Shown piece after piece: positions 1 through 5,768 of a stretch of DNA of 15,601 bases. The notes beneath the pieces were generated by a model. That model searched no databases. It was given only the letters and a program-made list of their open reading frames with translations, and was not told the origin of the DNA. This DNA is from Candidatus Calditenuaceae archaeon JGI OTU-3 (GTDB lineage Archaea > Thermoproteota > Nitrososphaeria_A > Caldarchaeales > Calditenuaceae): the NCBI GenBank assembly GCA_000494185.1, contig AWOC01000016.1, positions 1 to 15,601 on the forward strand, read 5' to 3'. The first letter of the stretch is position 1. The number at the start of each line of letters is the position of its first letter. A program made the position numbers and the translations under genes.

Positions 1-166
1 CGAGCTCCTTTTCATCGGCGACGTGATGCGTGTGCCACCTCTCCAATACCTTTGCACGCTCAGGGAGGAGCTCTGTGGCCAGCTCGGTGACGGCCTCCCA
101 AACAACTCTACTTCTCCTCTCGGATAGGGCGACTCCCTCGTCGACGCAGACTATGACACTAGTCAA
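1..166 (-). CDS. Partial hypothetical protein, N-terminal 55 codons
   Basis: The minus strand is open from a stop near 190 to the left edge, giving at least 55 codons that start at TTG 166 and read MTSVIVCVDEGVALSERR... with no interruption. No ATG or GTG start is available in this frame upstream, so TTG is the likely start. A TATA-like TTTATTA on the minus strand (about 198-204) lies roughly 35 bases upstream. Codon choice (AGG/AGA, GTC, GAG) matches the other genes. The visible part begins with a short hydrophobic beta-like stretch (SVIVCV) followed by an amphipathic, charged helical region. I do not recognise the family. The gene is divergent from the one starting at 295, and the rest lies outside the window. 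Confidence 0.5.
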   Translation of the reverse strand, partial: MTSVIVCVDEGVALSERRSRVVWEAVTELATELLPERAKVLERWHTHHVADEKEL

Positions 167-261
167 GTCTGGCTGAGGTTTTTGACCTAAGGATGCCTAA
201 TAAATGGCATGCGGAGCGACTTATTTACGCATTAGATAGATATTAAAGAGGTGTAAGAGAA

Positions 262-270
262 GATATATAT
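262..270 (+). promoter_or_regulatory. TATA box for the 295-633 gene
   Basis: The sequence GATATATAT is centred 28 bases before ATG 295, the normal archaeal TATA-to-start-site distance. The transcript should therefore begin at or next to the ATG (leaderless). This favours ATG 295 over the in-frame TTG at 289. Confidence 0.7.
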
Positions 271-294
271 CGTGCGGCGACCACATTCTTGCCC

Positions 295-633
295 ATGAGC
301 AGGTACAAGGCTCCTGACCTACCGGTAGAGAAGATCACGCCCGAGCTTGTGAGGGACGAGCTCCTCAAATGCTTCGAGAGCGCCAACAGGGAGTTTATGG
401 AGCTTCTGGGACAGCCCTACCAGGACGAGGCCCTAAAGCAGCAGGTAAGGCAATTTCTAGAAGGAGTATTCAAGCAGTGCGGGGTCAGCATAGAGAGGCC
501 TACCAAGGAGGGGCTTCTCCTCGCGATAGAGACCTGCAAGAGTAATGCTGAGAGAATGATGGGGGAGAAAGGCGCAGCCATTATCAAGCACCATTACGAA
601 GAGATGATGAAGCTGATAAATAAGTTGAGGTAG
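295..633 (+). CDS. Small conserved-looking alpha-helical protein, unknown function
   Basis: This is a 112-residue protein starting MSRYKAPDLPVEK. ATG 295 is preferred over TTG 289 because the TATA box at 262-270 predicts a start site right at the ATG. The sequence is almost entirely predicted helix, rich in Glu, Lys and Met. It has two Cys (KQCGV and ETCKS) and a C-terminal helix with the HHYEEMMKLI pattern. There is no signal peptide or membrane segment. I do not recognise the family and assign no function. It is convergent with the PqqD-like gene, with only 29 bases between their stop codons, and has its own promoter, so it appears to be monocistronic. Confidence 0.85.
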   Translation: MSRYKAPDLPVEKITPELVRDELLKCFESANREFMELLGQPYQDEALKQQVRQFLEGVFKQCGVSIERPTKEGLLLAIETCKSNAERMMGEKGAAIIKHHYEEMMKLINKLR

Positions 634-642
634 TCGAGCTCC

Positions 643-662
643 TTCCTGACTTCTTATTTGGT
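643..662 (+). terminator. Possible T-rich terminator between convergent genes
   Basis: The short gap after the 295-633 gene contains the pyrimidine-rich run CTTCCTGACTTCTTATTT. Archaeal termination typically uses T-rich runs without a hairpin. This one is weak and interrupted. Confidence 0.3.
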
Positions 663-920
663 CTAGGAGAGGAGCTCTGCCTTTACCAGAGCCTCCACGA
701 GCTCCCTTATGGGCTCGCGAAGCTCTTCAGGGCTTATCTCGGATATCTCGGCGACTTCGGAAATAACTTCATCAACCGTCTTATTCTCAAACCTATCCCA
801 AACCGCTACTATAGACTCGTTGACTAGATACGCAACACCCTTCTCATTCACCAGAAGCAACTCACCCTCTCCGGTCTGCGTCATATAGCCCTTTTTCGTG
901 AGGCGCCTTTCTTCGGCCAA
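663..920 (-). CDS. PqqD-like protein (RiPP recognition element fold)
   Basis: This 85-residue protein has the PqqD-family signature. Residues 23-34 (LVNEKGVAYLVN) form the beta-hairpin seen in PqqD and in RiPP recognition elements. This is followed by the helix with E-S-I-V-A-V-W-D (35-42), the T-V-D-E-V-I segment (about 48-53) and a final C-terminal helix. PqqD proteins bind peptide substrates and present them to radical-SAM or other modifying enzymes. Many archaeal free-standing copies have no known partner, and no radical SAM enzyme or obvious precursor peptide is present in this window. The start is TTG 920, supported by a TATA box (944-950) 27 bases upstream. Family assignment is fairly sure; the biological role is unknown. 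Confidence 0.85.
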   Translation of the reverse strand: MAEERRLTKKGYMTQTGEGELLLVNEKGVAYLVNESIVAVWDRFENKTVDEVISEVAEISEISPEELREPIRELVEALVKAELLS

Positions 921-943
921 CTCAGCTCTAGCTGGGGACGCGG

Positions 944-950
944 AATATAT
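944..950 (-). promoter_or_regulatory. TATA box for the PqqD-like gene
   Basis: On the minus strand this reads ATATATT, centred 27 bases upstream of TTG 920. This fits a leaderless transcript and supports the TTG start. Confidence 0.65.
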
Positions 951-1011
951 CTGTTTGCTAGGTAATTCAGTTCAGAGAGAGATGGGGCGCCTCGGCGCGG
1001 CGCCCATAACC

Positions 1012-1018
1012 ATTATAT
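1012..1018 (+). promoter_or_regulatory. TATA box for the LsrF-like gene
   Basis: The sequence ATTATAT is centred about 28 bases before ATG 1043. This supports ATG 1043 rather than TTG 1031 as the start. It forms a divergent promoter pair with the TATA box at 944-950. Confidence 0.65.
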
Positions 1019-1042
1019 CTCGCAGAGATCTTGCAGACTCTG

Positions 1043-1858
1043 ATGAAGATAGTCGCTCCCGGCTCGGGATGGGGTCTCAGGAACCGTCTTTCAAGGATAA
1101 TCAAGCCGAGGGATGGGAGGACCGTTATGTTGGCTGTCGACCACGGCTATTTCTTGGGGCCCATAAAGGGGCTCGAGAACCCTAGGAGGACGATAACTCC
1201 GCTCCTGCCGTATGTGGACGCGGTGATGCTGACTAGAGGGGTCCTAAGGACCTCGATCGACCCGGCAGAGGATGTGCCAGTCGTTCTTAGGGTTTCGGGG
1301 GGGAACACGATCGATGGCCCGGTCCTCGGAGACGAGGAGATAGTCACTGCGGTGGAGGACGCCGTGAGGCTTAACGCCGCTGCCCTCGCATTCTCGATAT
1401 ACGTGGGGACCCAGTTTGAGCACCAGACCCTCAAGTGTCTTGCCCAGCTGGTTGACGAGGGAGAGAGCTACGGTATACCGATACTTGCAGTCACGGCGGT
1501 GGGGAGGGAGCTCGAAAAGAGGACTGCCAAATATATCGGGCTGGCCTGCAGGGTCGCCGCCGAGCTCGGCGCTCACTTCATTAAGACATACTATACCGAC
1601 GGGTTCGAGAAGGTAGTGGACTCTGTCCCTGTACCCCTTGTCATTGCCGGCGGACCGAGGCTCGACTCAGACATGGATGTTCTGACGCTCGCTTACAACG
1701 CCCTTCAAGCGGGCGCGGCGGGGATAGATTTCGGCAGGAACGTCTTCCAGCACCCGAACCCGGTCGGAATGATTAAAGCGCTGCGAGGGATAATCCACGA
1801 GAACATGACGCCAAACGAGGCTTTGGAGCTATTAAGGCCTGAGAAGGTTAAGGCTTAG
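1043..1858 (+). CDS. LsrF-like class I aldolase/thiolase (DeoC/FbaB family)
   Basis: This TIM-barrel enzyme of 271 residues starts at ATG 1043 (TTG 1031 would add four residues). It closely resembles bacterial LsrF (3-hydroxy-5-phosphonooxypentane-2,4-dione thiolase). From memory of that family, shared segments include SRI..P..G.TVMLA.DHGYF.GP..GLE, TRG.LR, VVLR.SG.N and IKTYY. Numbered from TTG 1031, the Schiff-base lysine is K185 in FIKTYYTDGF. The phosphate-binding end of the barrel is IAGGPR (205-210) plus GIDFGRNVFQ (231-240). The relatives include fructose-bisphosphate aldolases and ADH synthase (aromatic amino acid synthesis), so the physiological substrate is uncertain. No lsr-type transporter or kinase is nearby. 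It is followed by a T-rich run and then a separate dehydrogenase gene on the same strand. Enzyme class is sure; substrate is not. Confidence 0.88.
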   Translation: MKIVAPGSGWGLRNRLSRIIKPRDGRTVMLAVDHGYFLGPIKGLENPRRTITPLLPYVDAVMLTRGVLRTSIDPAEDVPVVLRVSGGNTIDGPVLGDEEIVTAVEDAVRLNAAALAFSIYVGTQFEHQTLKCLAQLVDEGESYGIPILAVTAVGRELEKRTAKYIGLACRVAAELGAHFIKTYYTDGFEKVVDSVPVPLVIAGGPRLDSDMDVLTLAYNALQAGAAGIDFGRNVFQHPNPVGMIKALRGIIHENMTPNEALELLRPEKVKA

Positions 1859-1876
1859 CACGGCCGGCTCTACTCA

Positions 1877-1890
1877 CAAAAATTATTTTT
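1877..1890 (+). terminator. T-rich terminator after the LsrF-like gene, or promoter element
   Basis: The segment CAAAAATTATTTTT lies 19-32 bases after the TAG at 1858. A run of five T after an AT-rich block is typical of archaeal termination. The same AT-rich block could also act as the TATA element of the next gene, whose start is about 35 bases away. Confidence 0.4.
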
Positions 1891-1919
1891 GGCTCGCGCA
1901 TATTGTTGGTGGCTGGTCG

Positions 1920-2930
1920 TTGAAGTCGCCAACCATCGTCTTTACCGCACCCTTAAGACTCGCTATTGAGGAGAGGGAGGTCCGAGAGCCCGCACCCACA
2001 GAATTTCTGGTCAGGGCTAGGGTATCTGCCATAAGCACCGGCACCGAGATGACGCTCTACTCCGGCGCATTTCCCGAGGGCAGTGTCTGGGCGAGGATAG
2101 CCCAGTACCCCGTTACGCCCGGTTACTGCCACGTAGGCGAGGTGATCGAGGTGGGGAGCGAGGTGAGGGGGGTGCAGAGGGGTGAGCGGGTCGTGGGATG
2201 GAAACCCCACACCATGTATGCCTTGTACTCTGTGAGCGACTTCTGGGTTAAGGTGCCCAACGATGTTGGGGACGATGAGGCCGCAACCCTGCCTCTAGCC
2301 ATAATCTCGCTCAATGGTGTTCGACGCGCAAAGCTCGAGCTTGGCGAGAGTGTAGCGGTCTTCGGGCTCGGCCCCCTTGGGATCTTCGCATCGCTCTTCT
2401 CTAGGATCGCGGGGTGCAGACCAGTGATTGGGGTAGATGTCGTGGAGAGTAGGCGTAGGCTTGCAGAGAGATGCGGGGCGGTTCACGTCACACTTGACGG
2501 TAGTGAGGTTGGGCTTGTCGATAAGGTGAAGACGCTGACACGGGGGCGGATGCTTGACGTTGTTTTTGAGACGACTGGAAGTCCAGATGTGATAGTGAGG
2601 GAGGCGCAGTTGCTTCGCCCCCAAGGACGCCTCGTCGTTCTAAGCAGTCCTCGAGGCCCCACACTCTTCGACTTCCACGACTACTGCAACAGGCCCAGTC
2701 TCACAATAATTGGCGCACACGTCACTTCACACCCACCCCATGAAAACCCTAGTGACCCGTGGACAAGAGAGAGGAACGCAGAGCTGTACCTTGATCTCGT
2801 GCGTGAGGGTCTGATACAGGCCAAGCAGCTAATCACTCATCGGTTCCCTTGGAGGGAGGCGGCTGAGGCTTACCAGCTCCTCCAGAGGGATAGGGGAGAG
2901 ACGGGCATAGTCATCCTTAACTGGGCCTGA
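1920..2930 (+). CDS. Zinc-less medium-chain dehydrogenase (BchC-like MDR)
   Basis: This is a 336-residue MDR-superfamily oxidoreductase. The N-terminal GroES-like domain spans about residues 1-125, followed by a Rossmann domain with GLGPLG at 149-154. Asp173 in IGVDVVESRR sits at the end of the second strand and predicts NAD(H) preference. The usual catalytic-zinc Cys is replaced within SAISTGTEM (37-44), and the usual GHE becomes GYCHVG (68-73). The four-Cys structural zinc lobe is absent. The STGTE motif resembles the BchC-like branch of the family (bacteriochlorophyllide dehydrogenase relatives), but there is no pigment-synthesis context, so this is a fold-level resemblance only. The start is TTG 1920, with GGTGG about eight bases upstream as a possible ribosome binding site. 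The substrate is unknown. It faces the copper-protein gene convergently, with 57 bases between the stops. Confidence 0.87.
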   Translation: MKSPTIVFTAPLRLAIEEREVREPAPTEFLVRARVSAISTGTEMTLYSGAFPEGSVWARIAQYPVTPGYCHVGEVIEVGSEVRGVQRGERVVGWKPHTMYALYSVSDFWVKVPNDVGDDEAATLPLAIISLNGVRRAKLELGESVAVFGLGPLGIFASLFSRIAGCRPVIGVDVVESRRRLAERCGAVHVTLDGSEVGLVDKVKTLTRGRMLDVVFETTGSPDVIVREAQLLRPQGRLVVLSSPRGPTLFDFHDYCNRPSLTIIGAHVTSHPPHENPSDPWTRERNAELYLDLVREGLIQAKQLITHRFPWREAAEAYQLLQRDRGETGIVILNWA

Positions 2931-2987
2931 GAATCTATGATTGCCGCTACGCGGGCGCCATCGATATAGATCACGACACTCGTCTCT

Positions 2988-3626
2988 TTAGTCCTCGACC
3001 AAGAACATACCCCACATGCCCATCGATACATGTCCTAGTATGTTGCAGACATAGTAGTAGGTGCCAGGCTTGTCGGCCTTGAAATAGATCGTGGCCGAGC
3101 CTCCCGGATACACTAGGCTTGAGTAAGCTCCCTCGAAGGCGGGTCCAGCGCCAGGATCGTCCTTCGCATCGCTCACAACCATAATAGCGTGATACAGCGT
3201 CCCCACGTTGATCAGCGTGATCTTGACCGTCGAGCCGCTCTTCACTCTTATCGGGGGGCCGGGAGAGGATATAGAGTCTTTGGTAAGCCCGAAGCCAAAC
3301 CTCCCTCCAGCCTCACCCGCATAGATCGTCAGATCAACGTCTGGTGCGGCCTCACTGTCTTGGCGGCCCTGCGGTGGGGCTTGTGCAGGGGCGCCCCACA
3401 TCCACATCATGCAGGGGCACTGACCCATCATTTGCCACATCCAAGACCCTCTGCCACCCATCATCGCGGGTCCGCCCCACCTGTATGTGTATGCGTGGTT
3501 CTGATAGGGAACAGCTGTGTAGGGCAGCGGCCCTCCGGATAGCTGCGAGAGGCTAGACAGTACCCCAATCATCAATAGAGCCACGGCCGACAGGCCGGCG
3601 AACACTATAAGCCAAGGCCTCCTCAA
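2988..3626 (-). CDS. Membrane-anchored cupredoxin with Met/Trp/Cys-rich stalk
   Basis: This is a type 1 copper protein facing the cell exterior. Numbering below is from the upstream in-frame TTG at 3647 (219 residues). I prefer TTG 3626 (residue 8) because GGATGGTGATC (3632-3642) is a near-perfect Shine-Dalgarno five bases before it. The chosen start gives MRRPW followed by an uncleaved-looking hydrophobic anchor (about 12-35). Residues 61-85 are extraordinary: eight Met, four Trp and a Cys-Pro-Cys. After a Pro/Gln linker, the cupredoxin domain (about 104-219) has copper ligands H153 (LYHAIM), C201, H206 and M211. The C-x4-H-x4-M spacing equals that of rusticyanin. The domain resembles sulfocyanin/rusticyanin electron carriers, but the Met-rich stalk suggests extra Cu(I) binding. 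The gene lies downstream of a membrane winged-helix protein and has its own promoter and palindrome. Confidence 0.92.
   Translation of the reverse strand: MRRPWLIVFAGLSAVALLMIGVLSSLSQLSGGPLPYTAVPYQNHAYTYRWGGPAMMGGRGSWMWQMMGQCPCMMWMWGAPAQAPPQGRQDSEAAPDVDLTIYAGEAGGRFGFGLTKDSISSPGPPIRVKSGSTVKITLINVGTLYHAIMVVSDAKDDPGAGPAFEGAYSSLVYPGGSATIYFKADKPGTYYYVCNILGHVSMGMWGMFLVED
3393..3464 (-). other. Met/Trp/Cys-rich metal-binding segment of the cupredoxin
   Basis: These bases encode residues 62-85. They contain Met pairs at 62-63, 73-74 and 80-81, single Met at 70 and 83, Trp at 69, 71, 82 and 84, and Cys at 77 and 79. Met plus Trp is the ligand combination used by CusF for Cu(I), so Cu(I) capture is a reasonable inference. 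Confidence 0.7.
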
Positions 3627-3631
3627 CGTTT

Positions 3632-3642
3632 GATCACCATCC
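3632..3642 (-). promoter_or_regulatory. Strong ribosome binding site that sets the cupredoxin start
   Basis: On the minus strand this reads GGATGGTGATC, complementary to the archaeal 16S 3' end, five bases before TTG 3626. It lies inside the longer reading frame that begins at TTG 3647. It therefore argues for the shorter protein, and also shows that this transcript has a leader, unlike most genes here. Confidence 0.65.
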
Positions 3643-3666
3643 AACAACAGGTATGCTCCTCCACCG

Positions 3667-3674
3667 ATATAACA
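3667..3674 (-). promoter_or_regulatory. TATA box of the cupredoxin gene
   Basis: On the minus strand this reads GTTATATC. A start site 25-26 bases downstream would fall near 3645, giving a leader of about 19 bases that contains the Shine-Dalgarno at 3632-3642. It is overlapped at its upstream end by the palindrome AACATGTT (3671-3678). Confidence 0.6.
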
Positions 3675-3685
3675 TGTTCCTGAAA

Positions 3686-3701
3686 CACTGTTGTAACAGT
3701 G
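3686..3701 (-). promoter_or_regulatory. Perfect 7+2+7 palindrome, candidate operator
   Basis: CACTGTT-GT-AACAGTG is a perfect inverted repeat with seven-base arms and a two-base spacer. It lies directly upstream of the TATA/BRE region of the cupredoxin gene, about 41-56 bases before the predicted start site. That is a usual place for an archaeal activator site. The adjacent gene encodes a winged-helix protein that probably dimerises, so this is a natural candidate target. I did not find the same arms upstream of the regulator gene itself. Confidence 0.6.
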
Positions 3702-3728
3702 GGGGAGGATTATATCGTGGGTGAGGGG

Positions 3729-4217
3729 TTACTGGTCCTCGGCCGAGCCATCCTGGCGCAGACTCTTAGGCCTCAGAATCTTAGTCTTGCCGTAAGGCGC
3801 GGATTCTACGAGCCCCCTTTGCTCCAGCTGTCTGACCAGCCGGTGGGCCCTCACCCTAGAGAGGCCAAGCTCCCTCGCAAAGTCCCTCTGAGTTATACGC
3901 CCCTTACTGACGATCAGGTCTAGGGCCTTCTTCTCAATTTCGAGGAGCCCCGCGACCTGCAAGCGCGATTCAGCACCGTCCTTGCCCTGCCCGATAGAGA
4001 TGTAGTAGATCGAGAGGGCCATAATCAAGACGCCAGCAAGTAACGAGAATAGGCCTATGGGAGCTGGGAATTGGCCCGCCCACATCATGCCACACATAGG
4101 GCAGGAGTGTGGGACGGGAGGTGCGAGGTGCATGTATATCCCGACGATGATGGGCGTGAGGATTAAGGTTAAGGACGCTACGGCTAGGATGATGAGTAGA
4201 GGCTGCCTCGTCGACAA
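3729..4217 (-). CDS. Transmembrane winged-helix regulator with Cys/Met/His sensor loop
   Basis: This 162-residue protein has two hydrophobic helices (about 7-29 and 55-74) that flank a 25-residue loop. The loop carries H30, H37, C39, M41, C42, M44, M45 and W46, read as HSCPMCGMMW. After a short linker (75-92), a winged helix-turn-helix spans about 93-150. It includes the turn TQRDFARELGLSRVRAHRLV, where the recognition helix is rich in Arg, and the wing VESAPYGKTKILRP. Because the DNA-binding part must be cytoplasmic, the loop must be outside. The simplest reading is a one-component sensor of extracytoplasmic copper (or a related soft metal or redox state). It sits directly upstream of the cupredoxin gene on the same strand. 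The start is TTG 4217, with a weak AT-rich box (about 4244-4250) upstream. Domain layout is seen directly; metal specificity and target are inferred. Confidence 0.88.
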   Translation of the reverse strand: MSTRQPLLIILAVASLTLILTPIIVGIYMHLAPPVPHSCPMCGMMWAGQFPAPIGLFSLLAGVLIMALSIYYISIGQGKDGAESRLQVAGLLEIEKKALDLIVSKGRITQRDFARELGLSRVRAHRLVRQLEQRGLVESAPYGKTKILRPKSLRQDGSAEDQ

Positions 4218-4264
4218 ACCCGCCAGATCTAGCTTCTGCGGTGTTGATAAGCTTTCAATAGATG

Positions 4265-4337
4265 TGGGGCCGGCCGGATTCGAACCGGCGACCTCCGCCG
4301 TGTGAGGGCGGCGTCATAACCGCTAGACCACGGCCCC
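4265..4337 (-). tRNA. tRNA-Val (anticodon CAC)
   Basis: The 73-base minus-strand cloverleaf has a 7-bp acceptor stem (GGGGCCG/CGGCCCC) and a D-arm containing AGCGGTTA. The anticodon stem is CCGCC/GGCGG around loop CTCACAC, giving anticodon CAC, which reads GUG. The variable loop has five bases, and the T-arm is GCCGG-TTCGAAT-CCGGC. The discriminator is A and CCA is not encoded. No intron is present. A TATA-like TTATTT on the minus strand (about 4365-4370) lies at the right distance upstream. Confidence 0.95.
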
Positions 4338-4362
4338 CACGGATCCACAGAACCCAGTGGCT

Positions 4363-4372
4363 CCAAATAACT
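4363..4372 (-). promoter_or_regulatory. TATA-like element for tRNA-Val
   Basis: The minus strand reads AGTTATTTGG, centred about 30 bases before the first tRNA base. It lies just before the stop codon of the upstream UDP-glucose dehydrogenase gene, so the tRNA probably has its own start site. Confidence 0.45.
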
Positions 4373-4373
4373 C

Positions 4374-5741
4374 TTACCTACACGTGCTTGACCGGCTATG
4401 CGAGAGGCCTATCGCGTAGTACTCGAATCCCTCGGCAGACCACACAGGCGGGTCTAATACCCTCCTGCCATCGATTATCAGGGGCCTCCGCATCAGGGCC
4501 TTGACCTTAGAGGGCGAGAGGGTGGCATATTCCTCCCATTCGGTCGCGATTATGGCTGCATCGGACTCCATGAGGCAGGAATCTAAATCGCTATGGTAAG
4601 CCACGGAGTCGCCTAGGACCTGCCTACCGCTTTCCAGCGCCTTGGGATCGTGTACATGGACCTCGGCCCCCCTCGAGGAGAGCTCCCTAGCAATGCCTAC
4701 GGCCGGCGACTCACGAACGTCATCCGTGCCCGGCTTAAAGGCCAGTCCAAGCAGCGCTATCCTCTTCCCATCGATGCCGCCCAGCGCAGCCTCAGCCATC
4801 TCCACAACTCTGAGTCTTTGACTATCGTTTAGTTCGAGCGTGGCACGGAGAAGTGATGCGTCAAGACCAAGCTTCTCCGCTGAGCCTGCTAGCGCCCTGA
4901 GATCCTTTGGTAGACAGCTCCCCCCGAACCCTATCCCAGCGCGGAGGAAGTGCCCCCCGATCCGCGGATCAAGCCCCAGCCCCCGCGCCACCTCCACCAC
5001 ATCTCCTCCCTCGACGCGCTCGCATATCCGCGCCATCAAGTTGATGAAGCTTATCTTCATCGCGAGGAAAGCGTTCGTCGCCAGCTTCGTCAGCTCAGCG
5101 TTAACAGTGTTAGTGATTATCGTGGGGATCGCGCGGGGGGCGTATAGTTCTCTGTAAAAATCTTGGAGAACATATGCAGCCTCCTTCTGCTCAGCACCAA
5201 TTATTATTCTATCAGGGTTGGCCGTGTCTGCTAAGGCCGACCCTTCCCTCAAAAACTCTGGATTAAAGCACAGGTGGAATCCTTCGCCGCAAGATCTTCC
5301 ACTTCTCTCCTCAATAATCGGCCGGACGACCTCCCATGTGGTTAAGGGCGGGACCGTGCTCTTCAGGACAACGAGCGGCCTACCCCCTCCCCGCCGAGCC
5401 AAGGCATCCCCAACGTCCACGGCGGCCCCCCTTACCTGCGAGAGGTCGGGAACACGGTCGGGTCCGACAGGGGTTCCCACCGTGATGAAGAATATATCCA
5501 CGTCCTCCCCGGCTCTGTCGAGCCTTGTCCTGACTTCGAGCGTATGTTCTGAGAGAGTTTTACGGAGAAGCTCCTCAAGCCCCACCTCGTAGATGGGGGG
5601 AGTTCCGCGGCGAATCTTCTCAGCCTTCACCTCGTCCTTCTCCACGCAGATGGTCTTAACGCCGCGAGATGCTAGAAATGTGCTGAGGGTGAGGCCCACG
5701 TAGCCTGCGCCTATGACGGCCACAGTCTTAGCCCTACCCAA
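4374..5741 (-). CDS. UDP-glucose/UDP-sugar 6-dehydrogenase
   Basis: This enzyme probably oxidises UDP-glucose to UDP-glucuronate with two NAD+. At 455 residues it is normal for the family. The N-terminal Rossmann fold has GAGYVG at 11-16 and acidic E34. PEFLREGSA (161-169) is the conserved family motif, and a long central helix bears the substrate-site Lys/Asn residues. The catalytic loop GFGGSCLPKD has nucleophile C276. The C-terminal UDP-binding domain contains LGLAFKPGTDDVRESPA. A UDP-ManNAc dehydrogenase has the same layout, but the GalU-type gene 27 bases upstream on the same strand argues for UDP-glucose. The start is TTG 5741, just before the first beta strand, with no strong ribosome binding site. 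The product would feed N-glycan or surface polysaccharide synthesis in the cytoplasm. Confidence 0.93.
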   Translation of the reverse strand: MGRAKTVAVIGAGYVGLTLSTFLASRGVKTICVEKDEVKAEKIRRGTPPIYEVGLEELLRKTLSEHTLEVRTRLDRAGEDVDIFFITVGTPVGPDRVPDLSQVRGAAVDVGDALARRGGGRPLVVLKSTVPPLTTWEVVRPIIEERSGRSCGEGFHLCFNPEFLREGSALADTANPDRIIIGAEQKEAAYVLQDFYRELYAPRAIPTIITNTVNAELTKLATNAFLAMKISFINLMARICERVEGGDVVEVARGLGLDPRIGGHFLRAGIGFGGSCLPKDLRALAGSAEKLGLDASLLRATLELNDSQRLRVVEMAEAALGGIDGKRIALLGLAFKPGTDDVRESPAVGIARELSSRGAEVHVHDPKALESGRQVLGDSVAYHSDLDSCLMESDAAIIATEWEEYATLSPSKVKALMRRPLIIDGRRVLDPPVWSAEGFEYYAIGLSHSRSSTCR

Positions 5742-5768
5742 CCCTTCTCGTGGATGGTCCTGCCTCTG

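Noticed and set aside
1147..1576. Minus-strand open frames opposite the LsrF-like gene.
   Set aside because: They are shadows of a well-supported enzyme gene and have no coherent motifs.
4057..4305. A plus-strand open frame ending with a GFEPATSAV-like peptide.
   Set aside because: This is the well-known artefact of reading a tRNA gene on its opposite strand; the tRNA-Val at 4265-4337 explains it.
2930..4337. The sensor/cupredoxin genes as a mobile island inserted at the 3' end of tRNA-Val.
   Set aside because: tRNA 3' ends are common integration sites, but I found no second copy of the tRNA 3' sequence near 2930-3650, no integrase, and no clear change in base composition.
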